Shown here: piece by piece, positions 9,989 to 18,591 of the stretch
Position numbering within the stretch: position 1 is the stretch's first letter
Layout of the letters: the number at the start of each line of letters is the position of its first letter
Origin: Streptomyces sp. NBC_01335
GTDB lineage: Bacteria; Actinomycetota; Actinomycetes; Streptomycetales; Streptomycetaceae
Length of the DNA stretch: 64,000 bases
NCBI RefSeq assembly: GCF_035953295.1
Contig: NZ_CP108370.1
Location: 4,803,001-4,867,000, forward strand
Direction of reading: 5' to 3'
Translations under genes and position numbers: made by a program
The notes under the pieces: model-generated
Seen by the model: the letters and a program-made list of their open reading frames with translations, nothing else
Told to the model about the DNA's origin: nothing
Databases searched by the model: none

Positions 9989-10109
9989 ACGCGACCACTC
10001 CTGTTTCGCTCTTTGCCATAGCCGGCTTTCAGGTTCGTCCAACACGTCGTTCACCCGAATGGTCTAGTGAGGATCGAGTTGGGACGTGACGACCTCAGGA
10101 GTACGAGCC

Positions 10110-10841
10110 ATGGCAACGGATGCCCACGACGAACCGGTTCCGCCACCAGCGATACGCGGGCAACGTGTCCTCGATCTCCTGGACAAGGCGATCGACGCGC
10201 AGAGCCCGCTGGTGCGCAAGAACATCGCCCGGGCCCGCCAGCGGAACCCGGACGCGACGCCGGAGCAGGTGATCCGCAGTCTGGAGCGGATGTACGTCAG
10301 CGCCCTGACCGGGACGGGCGCCGCAGTCGGGGGAGCCGCAGCCGCGCCCGGCGTCGGCACGGGCGTCTCCCTCGCACTGTCGGCGGGTGAGGCGCTCTCC
10401 TCGCTTGAGATGAGCGCTCTCTTCGCGCTCTCGATCGCCGAAGTCCACGGAGTGCCCATCGACGAGCTCGAACGCCGTCGGACGATCGTGCTGGGAATCA
10501 TGCTCGGCGGAAGCGGCACCACCACCATCACCAAGGTCGCCGAGCGTACGGGGCAGCACTGGGGGCGCCAGGTCGTCGCCAAGGTGCCCGTCGAGACGTT
10601 GCGTCAGATCAACAAGATTCTCGGGAAGAACTTCATCACGAAGTACGGGACCAAGCAGGGAATCATCGTCCTCGGCCGGGTGGCACCGTTCGGCATCGGC
10701 GCCGTGATCGGTGGCGGCGCCAACGCGGGCCTCGCCGCTCTGGCCGTGCGGGCCGGGCGTCGTGCCTTCGGCCCGCCCCCGTCCTCGTGGCCCTCGCCGA
10801 CAGGCAGTCCACAGTCCGCCCCCGGCGACATGCTGGGCTGA
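10110..10841 (+). CDS. EcsC-like protein of unknown function
   Basis: A 243-residue protein. The first ~60 residues are polar and helical; residues ~70-110 and 130-150 are Gly/Ala-rich and hydrophobic, as is ~200-230 (GIGAVIGGGANAGLAALAVRAGRRAFGPPP). The overall pattern, ending in an aromatic-PP element, resembles EcsC family proteins, which often sit at the membrane and have no settled function. The ATG at 10110 has AGGAG (10097-10101) eight bases upstream, so I prefer it to the in-frame GTG at 10086. Confidence 0.6.
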   Translation: MATDAHDEPVPPPAIRGQRVLDLLDKAIDAQSPLVRKNIARARQRNPDATPEQVIRSLERMYVSALTGTGAAVGGAAAAPGVGTGVSLALSAGEALSSLEMSALFALSIAEVHGVPIDELERRRTIVLGIMLGGSGTTTITKVAERTGQHWGRQVVAKVPVETLRQINKILGKNFITKYGTKQGIIVLGRVAPFGIGAVIGGGANAGLAALAVRAGRRAFGPPPSSWPSPTGSPQSAPGDMLG

Positions 10842-10955
10842 GCCCACCCACAACCGGCGGTCCGGGCAGCCGGGGTGCCGAGGCGTCCCGGTGTATCGCG
10901 GGCATATCGAAATCCGCATACGCCGCCGCAACAGCCGGTCGCGTTCCCTGGGAGC

Positions 10956-11243
10956 ATGACCCGTCCCGCGCCCCTTTCCGCCCCGCCCGCCGAACCGCCG
11001 GCAGCCCCGCCCACCACCCAGCCCCGGCGCGGCACCGGCGGGATCGTGCTCCTGTGCGTGGCGCTCGGGGCGGGCTGTTCGGCGCTGGTCGAGACCGCGC
11101 AGTACGTCCTGCGGCTGGACCGGGTGTCCTCCGTGGACGACGTCCTGGTCAACACCGTCGGAGCCGTACTGGCCGGGCTGGCATCGCGCCGCTGGTGGCG
11201 TACCGGTCGTACCCGCCGTACCGGTCGTGCCGGCAACTCCTGA
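10956..11243 (+). CDS. Minimal VanZ-like protein
   Basis: A 95-residue protein: a Pro-rich N-terminus, one membrane segment (GIVLLCVALGAGCSALVETA), then ETAQYVLRLDRVSSVDDVLVN, which matches the conserved C-terminal half of VanZ-family proteins (E..Q....R..S.DDV..N..G). Full VanZ domains have four or five helices; here the first three are absent. So this is either a reduced family member or a remnant with a replaced N-terminus. ATG 10956 follows GGGAG. It is convergent with the MFS gene, with only 14 bp between stops. VanZ-like proteins have been tied to teicoplanin and lipoglycopeptide tolerance; no such role is shown here. Confidence 0.55.
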   Translation: MTRPAPLSAPPAEPPAAPPTTQPRRGTGGIVLLCVALGAGCSALVETAQYVLRLDRVSSVDDVLVNTVGAVLAGLASRRWWRTGRTRRTGRAGNS

Positions 11244-11257
11244 CCGGGGGGCGGTAC

Positions 11258-12598
11258 TCAGTCGGCCGGCAGCCCCGTGCGGTCGTTGCGGAGCGGTGCG
11301 GAGGCCAGACCCGCGAGCCCCGCGCCGATCAGCAGGACGGCCCCGGTGACGAGTACGGGCCCGGCGCCCGCGAGGTCCACCCCGGTGCCGAACACGTTGT
11401 TCATGAGGAGCAGGGCCAGGCTCTGTACGAGGACGAGAACCGCCTGCACGCGGGAGAGGTGGCTCTCCGGCGCCGACGCCAGGACCAGCGGCCCGATGTG
11501 GGCGGAGAACAGGCCGTTACCGGCCCCGATGACCAGGCCGGCCAACACCGCCACCGGTGCGCCGGGCGCGAGGGCCAGCACCAGCACCCCCGTACCGGCC
11601 AGCACGAGCGCGCCCGCCGACAGCAGACCCGGCCGTCCCAGCGGACCGCGCTTCACCACCGCCAGGGTGATCGCCACCATGCCCACGCCCTGCGCACCGA
11701 TCACCAGCCCCGCGCCCGACGCCCCCCACTCCCGTTCCCGCGCGAGCAGGGGAAGCAGCAGCGACAGCACGGGCAGCAGGAACCCGGCCGCGAACCCGGT
11801 GAGGCAGAGCGCCGGGCGCAGTATGGGATGGACGAAGGCGACCCGTATCCCGTCCATGGCTTCCTTGAGGATGTTGCCGGAGGGCTCCGGGGCTCGCACC
11901 GGAGCCTCGCGACGGGGGCGGACGGCCAGCAGGACGACCAGGGTGAGGGCGAACGTACCGGCGTCGACCAGGGCCGCACCGGCCAGCCCGGCGAGCCCGA
12001 CGAGTGCGCCGCCCAGCGGGCCGCCGCCCATGGCGATGACCTGGCCGCCGACCTGGCGCAGCGACAGCGCCCTCGGCAGCTGCTCCTCGTCCACGAGCCG
12101 ACGTGGCATGGACCCCGAGGCCGGCAGGTAGAAGGCGTCGACGACACCGATCGCGACGCCCGTCGCCATCAACAGCCACGGCGGAGTGCCCAGATGGAAG
12201 GCGACGGCCGCCAGCACGAGGGTGAAGGCGAGCATGGCCGCGTCGCCCGTGATCAGCACCCGGCGCGCGCTGACCCGGTCGCCGACCGCGCCCCCGACGA
12301 GGAGGAACAGGACCCGGGGGAGGGTGATCGCGCTGAGCGCGAGGCCCGCGACCCCGCCACCGTGCGCGCCGGCGGCCCAGCCGAGCGCGAAGTAGAGGAC
12401 CGAGTTGCCCACGAGCGAGGTCAGGATGCCGCCGAGCCACCACAGGTAGGAGCGGGGGAGCGGCGGGCGGTGCCCCGTACGCGGAGCCTCCTTGCCGTCC
12501 CGTGGGCGCGGCGCAGCGCCGTCCCGGGCACGCCGATCGCCCTCCCCTGCGGGCGCGGCATCGCCGACGGACGCGGAGGACTCAACCTCGGCCGACAT
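11258..12598 (-). CDS. MFS transporter (drug-efflux type)
   Basis: A 446-residue MFS permease with a ~48-residue charged N-terminal tail, then 12 helices. The helix 2-3 loop is GGAVGDRVSARRVL and helix 5 holds VGGQVIAMGGGPLGG, similar to the MFS_3/EmrB-like exporters. Likely substrate: an unknown small molecule. The tail has an Ala/Arg/Pro composition typical of Streptomyces. ATG 12598 is the first in-frame start after the divergent gap to the VOC gene; a start nearer the first helix is possible. Confidence 0.85.
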   Translation of the reverse strand: MSAEVESSASVGDAAPAGEGDRRARDGAAPRPRDGKEAPRTGHRPPLPRSYLWWLGGILTSLVGNSVLYFALGWAAGAHGGGVAGLALSAITLPRVLFLLVGGAVGDRVSARRVLITGDAAMLAFTLVLAAVAFHLGTPPWLLMATGVAIGVVDAFYLPASGSMPRRLVDEEQLPRALSLRQVGGQVIAMGGGPLGGALVGLAGLAGAALVDAGTFALTLVVLLAVRPRREAPVRAPEPSGNILKEAMDGIRVAFVHPILRPALCLTGFAAGFLLPVLSLLLPLLAREREWGASGAGLVIGAQGVGMVAITLAVVKRGPLGRPGLLSAGALVLAGTGVLVLALAPGAPVAVLAGLVIGAGNGLFSAHIGPLVLASAPESHLSRVQAVLVLVQSLALLLMNNVFGTGVDLAGAGPVLVTGAVLLIGAGLAGLASAPLRNDRTGLPAD

Positions 12599-12777
12599 CC
12601 GGGCCCCCGATCATCCGTTGCACGACGATGCCGATCACGCGAGCGACCCTCCCACACGGCACTGACAACCGGCCCTGCCAGCGGTTCTGCAACCGGTCCT
12701 GGCCCGCTCCTGCCATCCGGTCCTGCCCCCGGTCCCGCACCCGGTCCGACCTGGGCCGCCGTCGGCCGGCGGGGGCC

Positions 12778-12811
12778 GCCCGGGACGGCGGGGGCTGCCC
12801 GGGACGGCGGG
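12778..12811. repeat. Direct repeat GCCCGGGACGGCGGG
   Basis: Two perfect 15-bp copies (12778-12792 and 12797-12811) in the divergent gap between an MFS gene and the VOC gene, about 80 bp before the VOC start. The same gap repeats CCGGTCC several times. No clear promoter hexamers are seen. Confidence 0.6.
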
Positions 12812-12888
12812 AGGGTCCGGCCGGCCGGAACGCAGCAGGAGGTGTCGGGAAGGGGCCGCCCCGGGCCGGTCCCGTTACTGTGACGCCC

Positions 12889-13323
12889 ATGGAACAGCGC
12901 ATCAGTCTCGTCACCTTGGGCGTCACCGATCTCGCGCGTGCGCGGACCTTCTACGAGGCCCTCGGCTGGGAGGGGCAGACGGTCCAGGACACGGTCTTCT
13001 ACCAGGCGGGCGGCCTCGCGGTCGTGCTGTGGTCCCGTGCGAAGCTCGCGGCCGACTGCGGCCTCGAAGACCGGGGCCCGGGCGGTTTCGGCGGGATCGC
13101 GCTCGCGCAGAACCTCCGGTCGCCCGAGGAGGTCGACGCGCTGCTGGCCACGGCGGAGCGCGCCGGCGCCACCGTCACCCGCCCCGCCGCGACGACGTTC
13201 TACGGCGGCTACGCGGGCGTCTTCACCGACCCCGAAGGCCACGCCTGGGAGGTCGCGCACAACCCGGGGTTCACGCTCGCCGAGGACGGCTCGCTCGTCC
13301 TCCCCGACTTCGACGACGTCTGA
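12889..13323 (+). CDS. VOC (glyoxalase/bleomycin-resistance fold) protein
   Basis: A 144-residue protein of the vicinal oxygen chelate superfamily. It has two beta-alpha-beta-beta-beta halves: residues 3-60 (LVTLGVTDLARARTFYEALGW, DTVFYQAGGLAVVLW) and 75-135 (YAGVFTDPEGHAWEVAHNPG). The GYAGVFTDPEGHAWEVAHN element is typical of the family. Members bind a metal or small ligand; substrate unknown. ATG 12889 was chosen; a GTG nine bases upstream (12880) is in frame and cannot be ruled out. Confidence 0.85.
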   Translation: MEQRISLVTLGVTDLARARTFYEALGWEGQTVQDTVFYQAGGLAVVLWSRAKLAADCGLEDRGPGGFGGIALAQNLRSPEEVDALLATAERAGATVTRPAATTFYGGYAGVFTDPEGHAWEVAHNPGFTLAEDGSLVLPDFDDV

Positions 13324-13366
13324 CCCGGGCCCCCGGCCCCCGGCACGGCAGCCCTCGGCGCGCGGT

Positions 13367-14977
13367 TCACCGCCGCGTCGCCGGGGGCGCCCCGGCCAGG
13401 ATCCACGGCTCGACCTGCTCGTAGCGGCGGCGCTCCTCGGCGGCGGGGCGGCGGCCGAGGACCGTACCGAGCCAGCCCGCGAGGAAGCCGATCGGGATGG
13501 AGACGAGACCGGTCGTCGTGTACGGGAACCAGTTCGCGTCCACGTCCGGGAAGACCGCCCCCGGTGTCCCGGAGATCAGGTTGGTGCCCGTCATCAGCAC
13601 CACCACCCCGGTGGTGCCCACGATCAGGGTGCAGAGCAGCCCGGTGCGGGTGAACCGCCGCCAGAACAGGCTGTAGACGAGCGCCGGAGCCAGCGCCGAG
13701 GCACCGACGCAGAACGAGAAGATCGCCAGTGCCTGAACGTTCCAGTGCCGGGCGACGACCGCGAGCACCGTCGCGAGGATACCGACGCCGATCGCCGCGC
13801 CCTGGGCGGTCATGATCTCGGTACGGGGCGCGGGAGCCGGCCGGTCCCTGCCGGGCAGACCGTGCGCGAAGAGGTCGTGGGCGAGGGAGTTGGCGCAGGC
13901 CAGGGTCATCCCGGCGACCGAGGCGAGCAGCGTCAGGAAGATCGCCGTGGTCATCGTCGTGGCGATCAGCGCCCCGGTGCGGCCACCGCCCGCGACCACG
14001 CTGCTCACCTGGAGGATCGCGCTGCTGCCCTGGCTGCCGCCCGCCGAGACCGCGCCGTGGCCGACGAGGGCGGCGGCACCGAACCCGATCACCGTCAGGA
14101 ACACGCAGACGAGGACCACCGCCGACACCGCCCAGGAGAGCGAACGGCGCACCGCGCGGGCGCTGTTGACGCTGGCCATCCGCATGATGATGTGCGGCAG
14201 GCAGGCGGCGCCGAGCACCACGGTCAGCTCCGAGCTGATCATGTCGAGGTCGTCGCCGCCGAACTGCAGCCCCGCCCGCAGATACGCGTCCCCGGCCCCG
14301 CTGCGCCGCTGGGCGGCGGCGAGCAGGGCGCCGGTGTCCCAGTGGAAGCGGTCCAGGATCAGTACGGAGATGAGCAGCCCCGCCCCGAGGAGCGTCACGG
14401 TCTTCATGATCTGGATCAGGGCGGTGGAGCGCATGCCGCCGATCGCCGCGTAGCTGATCATCACGGCGCCGACGGCTGCGATCGCCCCGGTGCGGAACCC
14501 GGAGCTGTCGAACCCGAGGATGAACGCCAGGAGGTTGCCGCTGCCCGCCAGTTGGACCGCCATGAACGGTACGAGGGCGACGAGCGTGACCGTGCAGGCG
14601 GTGATGCGCACGGCGCGGCCGGGGGAGCGCCGGGCGAGTACGTCGCCCAGGGTGAACCGGCCCGCGTTGCGCAGGGGTTCGGCCAGCAGGAACATCAGCA
14701 GCACGAGCGAGAGGATCGTGCTCAGCACCAGGACCAGCCCGTCGTGCCCGGTGAGCGCGATGATGCCGGTGGTGCTGAGGACGGTGGCGGCGGAGAGGTA
14801 GTCCCCGGCGATGGCCAGGCCGTTGCGGAGCGGCGCGAGATTGCCGTACCCCGTGTAGAACTCCTCCAGGTTGTCCCGGCCCGGACCGGCCAGCACGCAG
14901 AGCAGCAGCACGATCGTGGCGACGGCGATGAACACCACGAGGGACATCGCCTGTGCGGAGTCGTCGAAACCGGTCAT
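13367..14977 (-). CDS. Sodium:solute symporter, cation acetate symporter type
   Basis: A 536-residue inner-membrane protein with about 13 helices, of the SSS family. Near the N-terminus it has FYTGYGNLAPLRNGLAIAGDYLSAATVL, close to the ActP/MctC acetate-pyruvate symporter pattern. It should import a monocarboxylate with Na+. Its ATG (14977-14975) overlaps the TGA of the DUF485 gene in ATGA, so the two are translationally coupled; this also decides the start over an ATG at 14992. DUF485 proteins commonly accompany this symporter. Confidence 0.88.
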   Translation of the reverse strand: MTGFDDSAQAMSLVVFIAVATIVLLLCVLAGPGRDNLEEFYTGYGNLAPLRNGLAIAGDYLSAATVLSTTGIIALTGHDGLVLVLSTILSLVLLMFLLAEPLRNAGRFTLGDVLARRSPGRAVRITACTVTLVALVPFMAVQLAGSGNLLAFILGFDSSGFRTGAIAAVGAVMISYAAIGGMRSTALIQIMKTVTLLGAGLLISVLILDRFHWDTGALLAAAQRRSGAGDAYLRAGLQFGGDDLDMISSELTVVLGAACLPHIIMRMASVNSARAVRRSLSWAVSAVVLVCVFLTVIGFGAAALVGHGAVSAGGSQGSSAILQVSSVVAGGGRTGALIATTMTTAIFLTLLASVAGMTLACANSLAHDLFAHGLPGRDRPAPAPRTEIMTAQGAAIGVGILATVLAVVARHWNVQALAIFSFCVGASALAPALVYSLFWRRFTRTGLLCTLIVGTTGVVVLMTGTNLISGTPGAVFPDVDANWFPYTTTGLVSIPIGFLAGWLGTVLGRRPAAEERRRYEQVEPWILAGAPPATRR

Positions 14978-15456
14978 CGGTCCGCTCCCCAACTGCTCGG
15001 CCGGACGGGGGAGTCGGTGTGCCGGGCGCGCTGGCGCAGCTCGGCGGCGAGCGGGTCCACGGTGCGGCGGGCGGTGCGCTCGTAGAGCACCAGGGAGAGG
15101 ACCGCGATGGGCAGTTGGACCAGTGCGAGGAGCAGTCCGATGGTGAGCCCGCCGAAGCCGGCGTCCCGGCCCATCAGCCCGGGGGCGTACGCGGAGAGCA
15201 GCAGGAACACCGTGAAGTAGCCGAGCGCGGTGACCGTGGAGACCCGGCGCAGCACCCGGTACGAGGTGCGCAGCTGCCGCAGGTCGCGGTGGCGCCCCGG
15301 CGCCTGTGAGCGGGCGCCGGCCGCCAGGGGGATGCGTGCCACCGGGGGCGCCGGTGGCGGGGAGCTCTGCCAGGGGAGCAGGTAGTCCCGCTGGAACGGC
15401 GGCGGTGGCGGCGGGAGCTCAAGGGGCTCGCGGGGCTCGTGGTGCGCGTGGGACAT
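14974..15456 (-). CDS. DUF485 membrane protein, symporter partner
   Basis: A 160-residue protein. The first ~55 residues are Pro-rich and polar (PLELPPPPPPF); residues ~65-135 are the DUF485 domain with two membrane segments (GYFTVFLLLSAYAPG and LTIGLLLALVQLPIAVL). DUF485 proteins are encoded with ActP-type acetate symporters and are thought to assist them. Start ATG 15456: on the minus strand AAGGAG lies 11 nt upstream. ATGA overlap with the symporter gene. Confidence 0.85.
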   Translation of the reverse strand: MSHAHHEPREPLELPPPPPPFQRDYLLPWQSSPPPAPPVARIPLAAGARSQAPGRHRDLRQLRTSYRVLRRVSTVTALGYFTVFLLLSAYAPGLMGRDAGFGGLTIGLLLALVQLPIAVLSLVLYERTARRTVDPLAAELRQRARHTDSPVRPSSWGADR

Positions 15457-15775
15457 GGGCGGTGCTGCTCCTTGCATGAGCCGGTACGAGGGGGACTGCA
15501 AGGCACGCGAACGGGACCGGGCCGTGTGGCCCGGTGGTCGCATCGTGGCGACACTGATCGCGGGGAGACAGCAGTTGGCGAAGAATGGCCGAACTGTGGC
15601 TGTAAATAGGCCAGTTGGCGACCTTGTGTGGATCGCCTGGTAGTGGATGACGAACGGCCGGGGCGGCGAACGGTCGGGACGGCGAACGGCCGGGGAGACG
15701 ATCGGCCGGGTCGGAGATGGACCGGGGAAGCGAGCGGCCGAATCGGCGCATGGCCCGGGTCGGAGATAGGCCGGT
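15457..15775. promoter_or_regulatory. Upstream region of the acetate-symporter operon with spaced direct repeats
   Basis: A 319-bp gap. An unusually A/T-rich patch at 15570-15635 holds two perfect copies of CAGTTGGCGA (15572-15581 and 15612-15621), 40 bp apart, which is about four helix turns and thus the same DNA face. This fits an activator or repressor site for the symporter operon. The remainder (15655-15775) repeats GGCGAACGG and CGGCCGGG with variations. No gene is seen. Confidence 0.5.
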
Positions 15776-17365
15776 TCAGCGCTCGGTCGGAACCCCGGCC
15801 GGCTCCTCGGCGACCGGGAAGCGCTTCGGGGCCACGACGAGGAGCACCAGCAGCGCCAGGGCCGCGGCGGCCGCCGCCCCCAGGTACACGTGGTCGACCG
15901 CCGCGTCCACCGCGCGGCGCAGGGTGTCGGCGGCGCGGGCGGTGAGCGCGCCCGGGTCCTCCAGTGCGTGCGAGACGGAGTCCAGGTCCCCGGGCAACCC
16001 CACCGCGGATGCGCCGTCGAGCCGGGAGGCCAGGGTGGCGTTGGCGACGGCGCCGAAGAGGGCGGCGCCCAGCGACTGGCCGAGCTGGCGGCAGAAGAGG
16101 ACGGAGGCCGTCGTCGTACCGCGCTCGGACCAGCCCACCGTCGACTGGACGCCCACGATCAGCGGGAGCTGGAAGAGCCCGAGCGAGGCGCCGAGCAGCA
16201 GCATGATCAGGACCGGCTGCCACACCGCCCCCGGATAGGGGAGCGCCGGGAACGCGAGCAGTGCCAGCAGCGCGCAGCCCATGCCGATCATCGCGGTGGA
16301 GCGGAAACCGATGCGCCCGTACACCCGGTTCGACAGGGCCGCCGTCACCGGCCAGCTCAGGGTCATCACGGAGAGCACGAATCCGGCGGGTATCGCCCCG
16401 AGGCCGAGCACGGACTGCGCGTAGGTCGGGAGGAACACGGTCGGCGCCACCATCAGCAGCCCCATCGCGCCCAGCGCCAGATTGACCGCCGCGATCGGGC
16501 GCCGCCGCCACACCCACCCCGGCACGATCGGGTCGGCGGCCCGCTGTTCCACCAGGACCGTCAGCGCGGCGAGCACGACGCTCGCCCCGAACAGGGTCAG
16601 CGACGGGGCCGAGACCCAGTCCCAGGCGACCCCGCCCTGGACGAGGGCGGTCAACAGCAGCGCGGTGGAGGCGAAGATGCCGAGCGCGCCCGCCCAGTCG
16701 ATCCGGGGCCGTACGGCGGGACGCGGGCGGGACGGCTCGTGGAAGTGGCGCACCACCAGCCAGAGCGCGAGGGCGCCCACCGGCAGGTTCACCAGGAAGA
16801 TCCAGCGCCAGTCCGCGTAGGTGGCGAGCAGCCCGCCCATCGCGGGCCCCGCCACGGACGAGGTCGCCCAGACCGTGGAGATCCTGGCCTGGATCTTCGG
16901 GCGCTCCTTGAGCGGGAAGAGGTCGGCCGCGATGGTCTGCACCGTGCCCTGGAGCGCCCCGCCGCCCAGCCCCTGGACGACCCGGAAGGCGATCAGCGCC
17001 GTCATGTTCCACGCCGAGGCGCAGAGCAGCGAACCCACCACGAACAGCACGATTCCGGCCACCAGGACCGGCTTGCGGCCGAAGGTGTCGGAGAGCTTCC
17101 CGTACACCGGCAGGGTGACGGTCACCGCCAGCAGGTAGCCGGAGAACAGCCACGAGAACACCGTGAACCCGCCGAGGTCGCCGACGATCTGCGGTACCGC
17201 CGTGGAGACGATCGTGCCGTCGACGGCGGCCAGCGCCATGGCCACCATGAGCGCCGCGACAACGGGCCTGGGGACGGGGGGAGTCGGCGGAGCCGACGGT
17301 CCGGGGGCGGTGTCGGGACCACGGCCCGCGTCGGTACCGCCGTCCGCGCTGCTGGTGGTGCCCAC
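15776..17365 (-). CDS. MFS transporter, EmrB/QacA (DHA2) family
   Basis: A 529-residue, 14-helix drug:proton antiporter. Motif A is YGKLSDTFGRKPVLVAG and motif C-like sequence is TSSVAGPAMGGLLATYADWRWIF, both typical of DHA2 exporters such as QacA and EmrB. Helix 1 carries VDGTIVSTAVPQIVGDLGG. Likely exports a hydrophobic or cationic compound. The GTG at 17365 has AAGGA exactly 6 nt upstream, better than the ATG two codons earlier (17371), which would touch the ribosome site. No TetR regulator lies alongside. Confidence 0.9.
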   Translation of the reverse strand: MGTTSSADGGTDAGRGPDTAPGPSAPPTPPVPRPVVAALMVAMALAAVDGTIVSTAVPQIVGDLGGFTVFSWLFSGYLLAVTVTLPVYGKLSDTFGRKPVLVAGIVLFVVGSLLCASAWNMTALIAFRVVQGLGGGALQGTVQTIAADLFPLKERPKIQARISTVWATSSVAGPAMGGLLATYADWRWIFLVNLPVGALALWLVVRHFHEPSRPRPAVRPRIDWAGALGIFASTALLLTALVQGGVAWDWVSAPSLTLFGASVVLAALTVLVEQRAADPIVPGWVWRRRPIAAVNLALGAMGLLMVAPTVFLPTYAQSVLGLGAIPAGFVLSVMTLSWPVTAALSNRVYGRIGFRSTAMIGMGCALLALLAFPALPYPGAVWQPVLIMLLLGASLGLFQLPLIVGVQSTVGWSERGTTTASVLFCRQLGQSLGAALFGAVANATLASRLDGASAVGLPGDLDSVSHALEDPGALTARAADTLRRAVDAAVDHVYLGAAAAAALALLVLLVVAPKRFPVAEEPAGVPTER

Positions 17366-17802
17366 AGACATTCCTTCCCCCTGCACGTATCTGCCGGTGG
17401 CCACTGTCTCATTCCGTACGGTGCGGGGGCAGGGCGCGCACGGGCGCACGGCCCGGAGCGGGCCCGGACGGAACGCCCCGGAGCAGGTTCGGAGCAGGGC
17501 GGCGGTGCCCGGCGGTGCCCGGCGGTGCCCGGCGGTGCCCGGCGGTGCCCCGTACGCCCTGGTGCCAGCCCCACCACGGGGTAGGGCCAGCCCCACCGCC
17601 TCCAGGACGAGGGTCGCACCGCCCGACCCCTAGGGGGATCTCCCCCCAGCGCCCAAGGGGACGCTCCTCCCCGTGGACGACGTGATCGGGGCACGTCATT
17701 CCCTAGCGTATTCATCAGGTCGCGGAGTGCGGCCGGTGGCGGTGGACGGGGGGTTCACCGCGTTCGCGGGGCGCGTACGCCCATCCTCTGAGGAGAAGAA
17801 TC
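17366..17802. promoter_or_regulatory. Divergent region upstream of MFS and ABC genes
   Basis: A 437-bp divergent gap that must contain both promoters. It holds the 10-bp repeat array at 17501-17550 and a GCCAGCCCCACC element repeated at about 17565 and 17587. No clear hexamer pair was found. Confidence 0.4.
17501..17550. repeat. Five perfect copies of GGCGGTGCCC
   Basis: A 10-bp unit repeated five times without a mismatch. The period is close to one helix turn, so every unit faces the same side of the DNA. It lies 136-185 bp upstream of the MFS start on the minus strand. Confidence 0.9.
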
Positions 17803-18591
17803 GTGACGACGGCTGTGACCAATTCCAGGCACGGGGGAGCCGGAGAACGGACCGCCGTGGCAGCACGGGCGCGCCAGGTGGTGAAGGCGTACGGCACGGG
17901 TGAGACCCGGGTCGTCGCCCTCGACCACGTCGACGTCGACATCGCACGCGGCGAGTTCACCGCGATCATGGGACCGTCGGGCTCCGGCAAGTCGACGCTG
18001 ATGCACTGCCTGGCCGGGCTCGACACGGTGACCTCCGGCGAGATCTTCCTCCACGAGACGATGATCACCGGCCTCAGGGACAAGAAGCTCACCCAACTGC
18101 GCCGCGACCGCATCGGGTTCATCTTCCAGGCGTTCAACCTGCTGCCGACGCTGAACGCGTTGGAGAACATCACGCTGTCGATGGACATCGCGGGCCGCAA
18201 GCCCGACGCCGCCTGGCTCCGGCAGGTCGTGGAGACCGTGGGCCTCGGCGACCGGCTGAAGCACCGGCCGACCCAGCTCTCCGGCGGCCAGCAGCAGCGC
18301 GTCGCGGTGGCCCGCGCCCTCGCCGCCCGGCCCGAGATCATCTTCGGCGACGAGCCGACCGGGAACCTCGACTCGCGGGCCGGCGCCGAGGTGCTGTCCT
18401 TCCTCCGCACCTCCGTGGACCAGCTGGGCCAGACCATCGTCATGGTCACCCACGACCCGGTCGCCGCCTCCTACGCGGACCGGGTGCTCTACCTCGCGGA
18501 CGGCAGGATCGTCGACGAGATGCGCAATCCCACGGCCGACCAGGTCCTCGACCGCATGAAGAACTTCGACACCCGCGGGCGGACGTCATGA
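17803..18591 (+). CDS. ABC transporter ATP-binding protein, MacB/LolD type
   Basis: A 262-residue ATPase. Walker A is GPSGSGKST (residues ~56-64), the Q-loop is FIFQAFNLLPT, the signature LSGGQQQRVAVARAL, Walker B IIFGDEPTGNLDS, and the H-loop VTHD. The family energises FtsX-type permeases that act mechanically on periplasmic partners or extrude lipids and peptides. GTG 17803 follows GAGGAGAA. Stop and start of the permease overlap in ATGA. It is a close paralogue of the ATPase at 58601-59371. Confidence 0.93.
   Translation: MTTAVTNSRHGGAGERTAVAARARQVVKAYGTGETRVVALDHVDVDIARGEFTAIMGPSGSGKSTLMHCLAGLDTVTSGEIFLHETMITGLRDKKLTQLRRDRIGFIFQAFNLLPTLNALENITLSMDIAGRKPDAAWLRQVVETVGLGDRLKHRPTQLSGGQQQRVAVARALAARPEIIFGDEPTGNLDSRAGAEVLSFLRTSVDQLGQTIVMVTHDPVAASYADRVLYLADGRIVDEMRNPTADQVLDRMKNFDTRGRTS

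Noticed and set aside
10057..10072. DasR-like half box AATGGTCTAG upstream of the EcsC-like gene
   Set aside because: Only the left half fits ACTGGTCTAGACCACT; the right half has no match.
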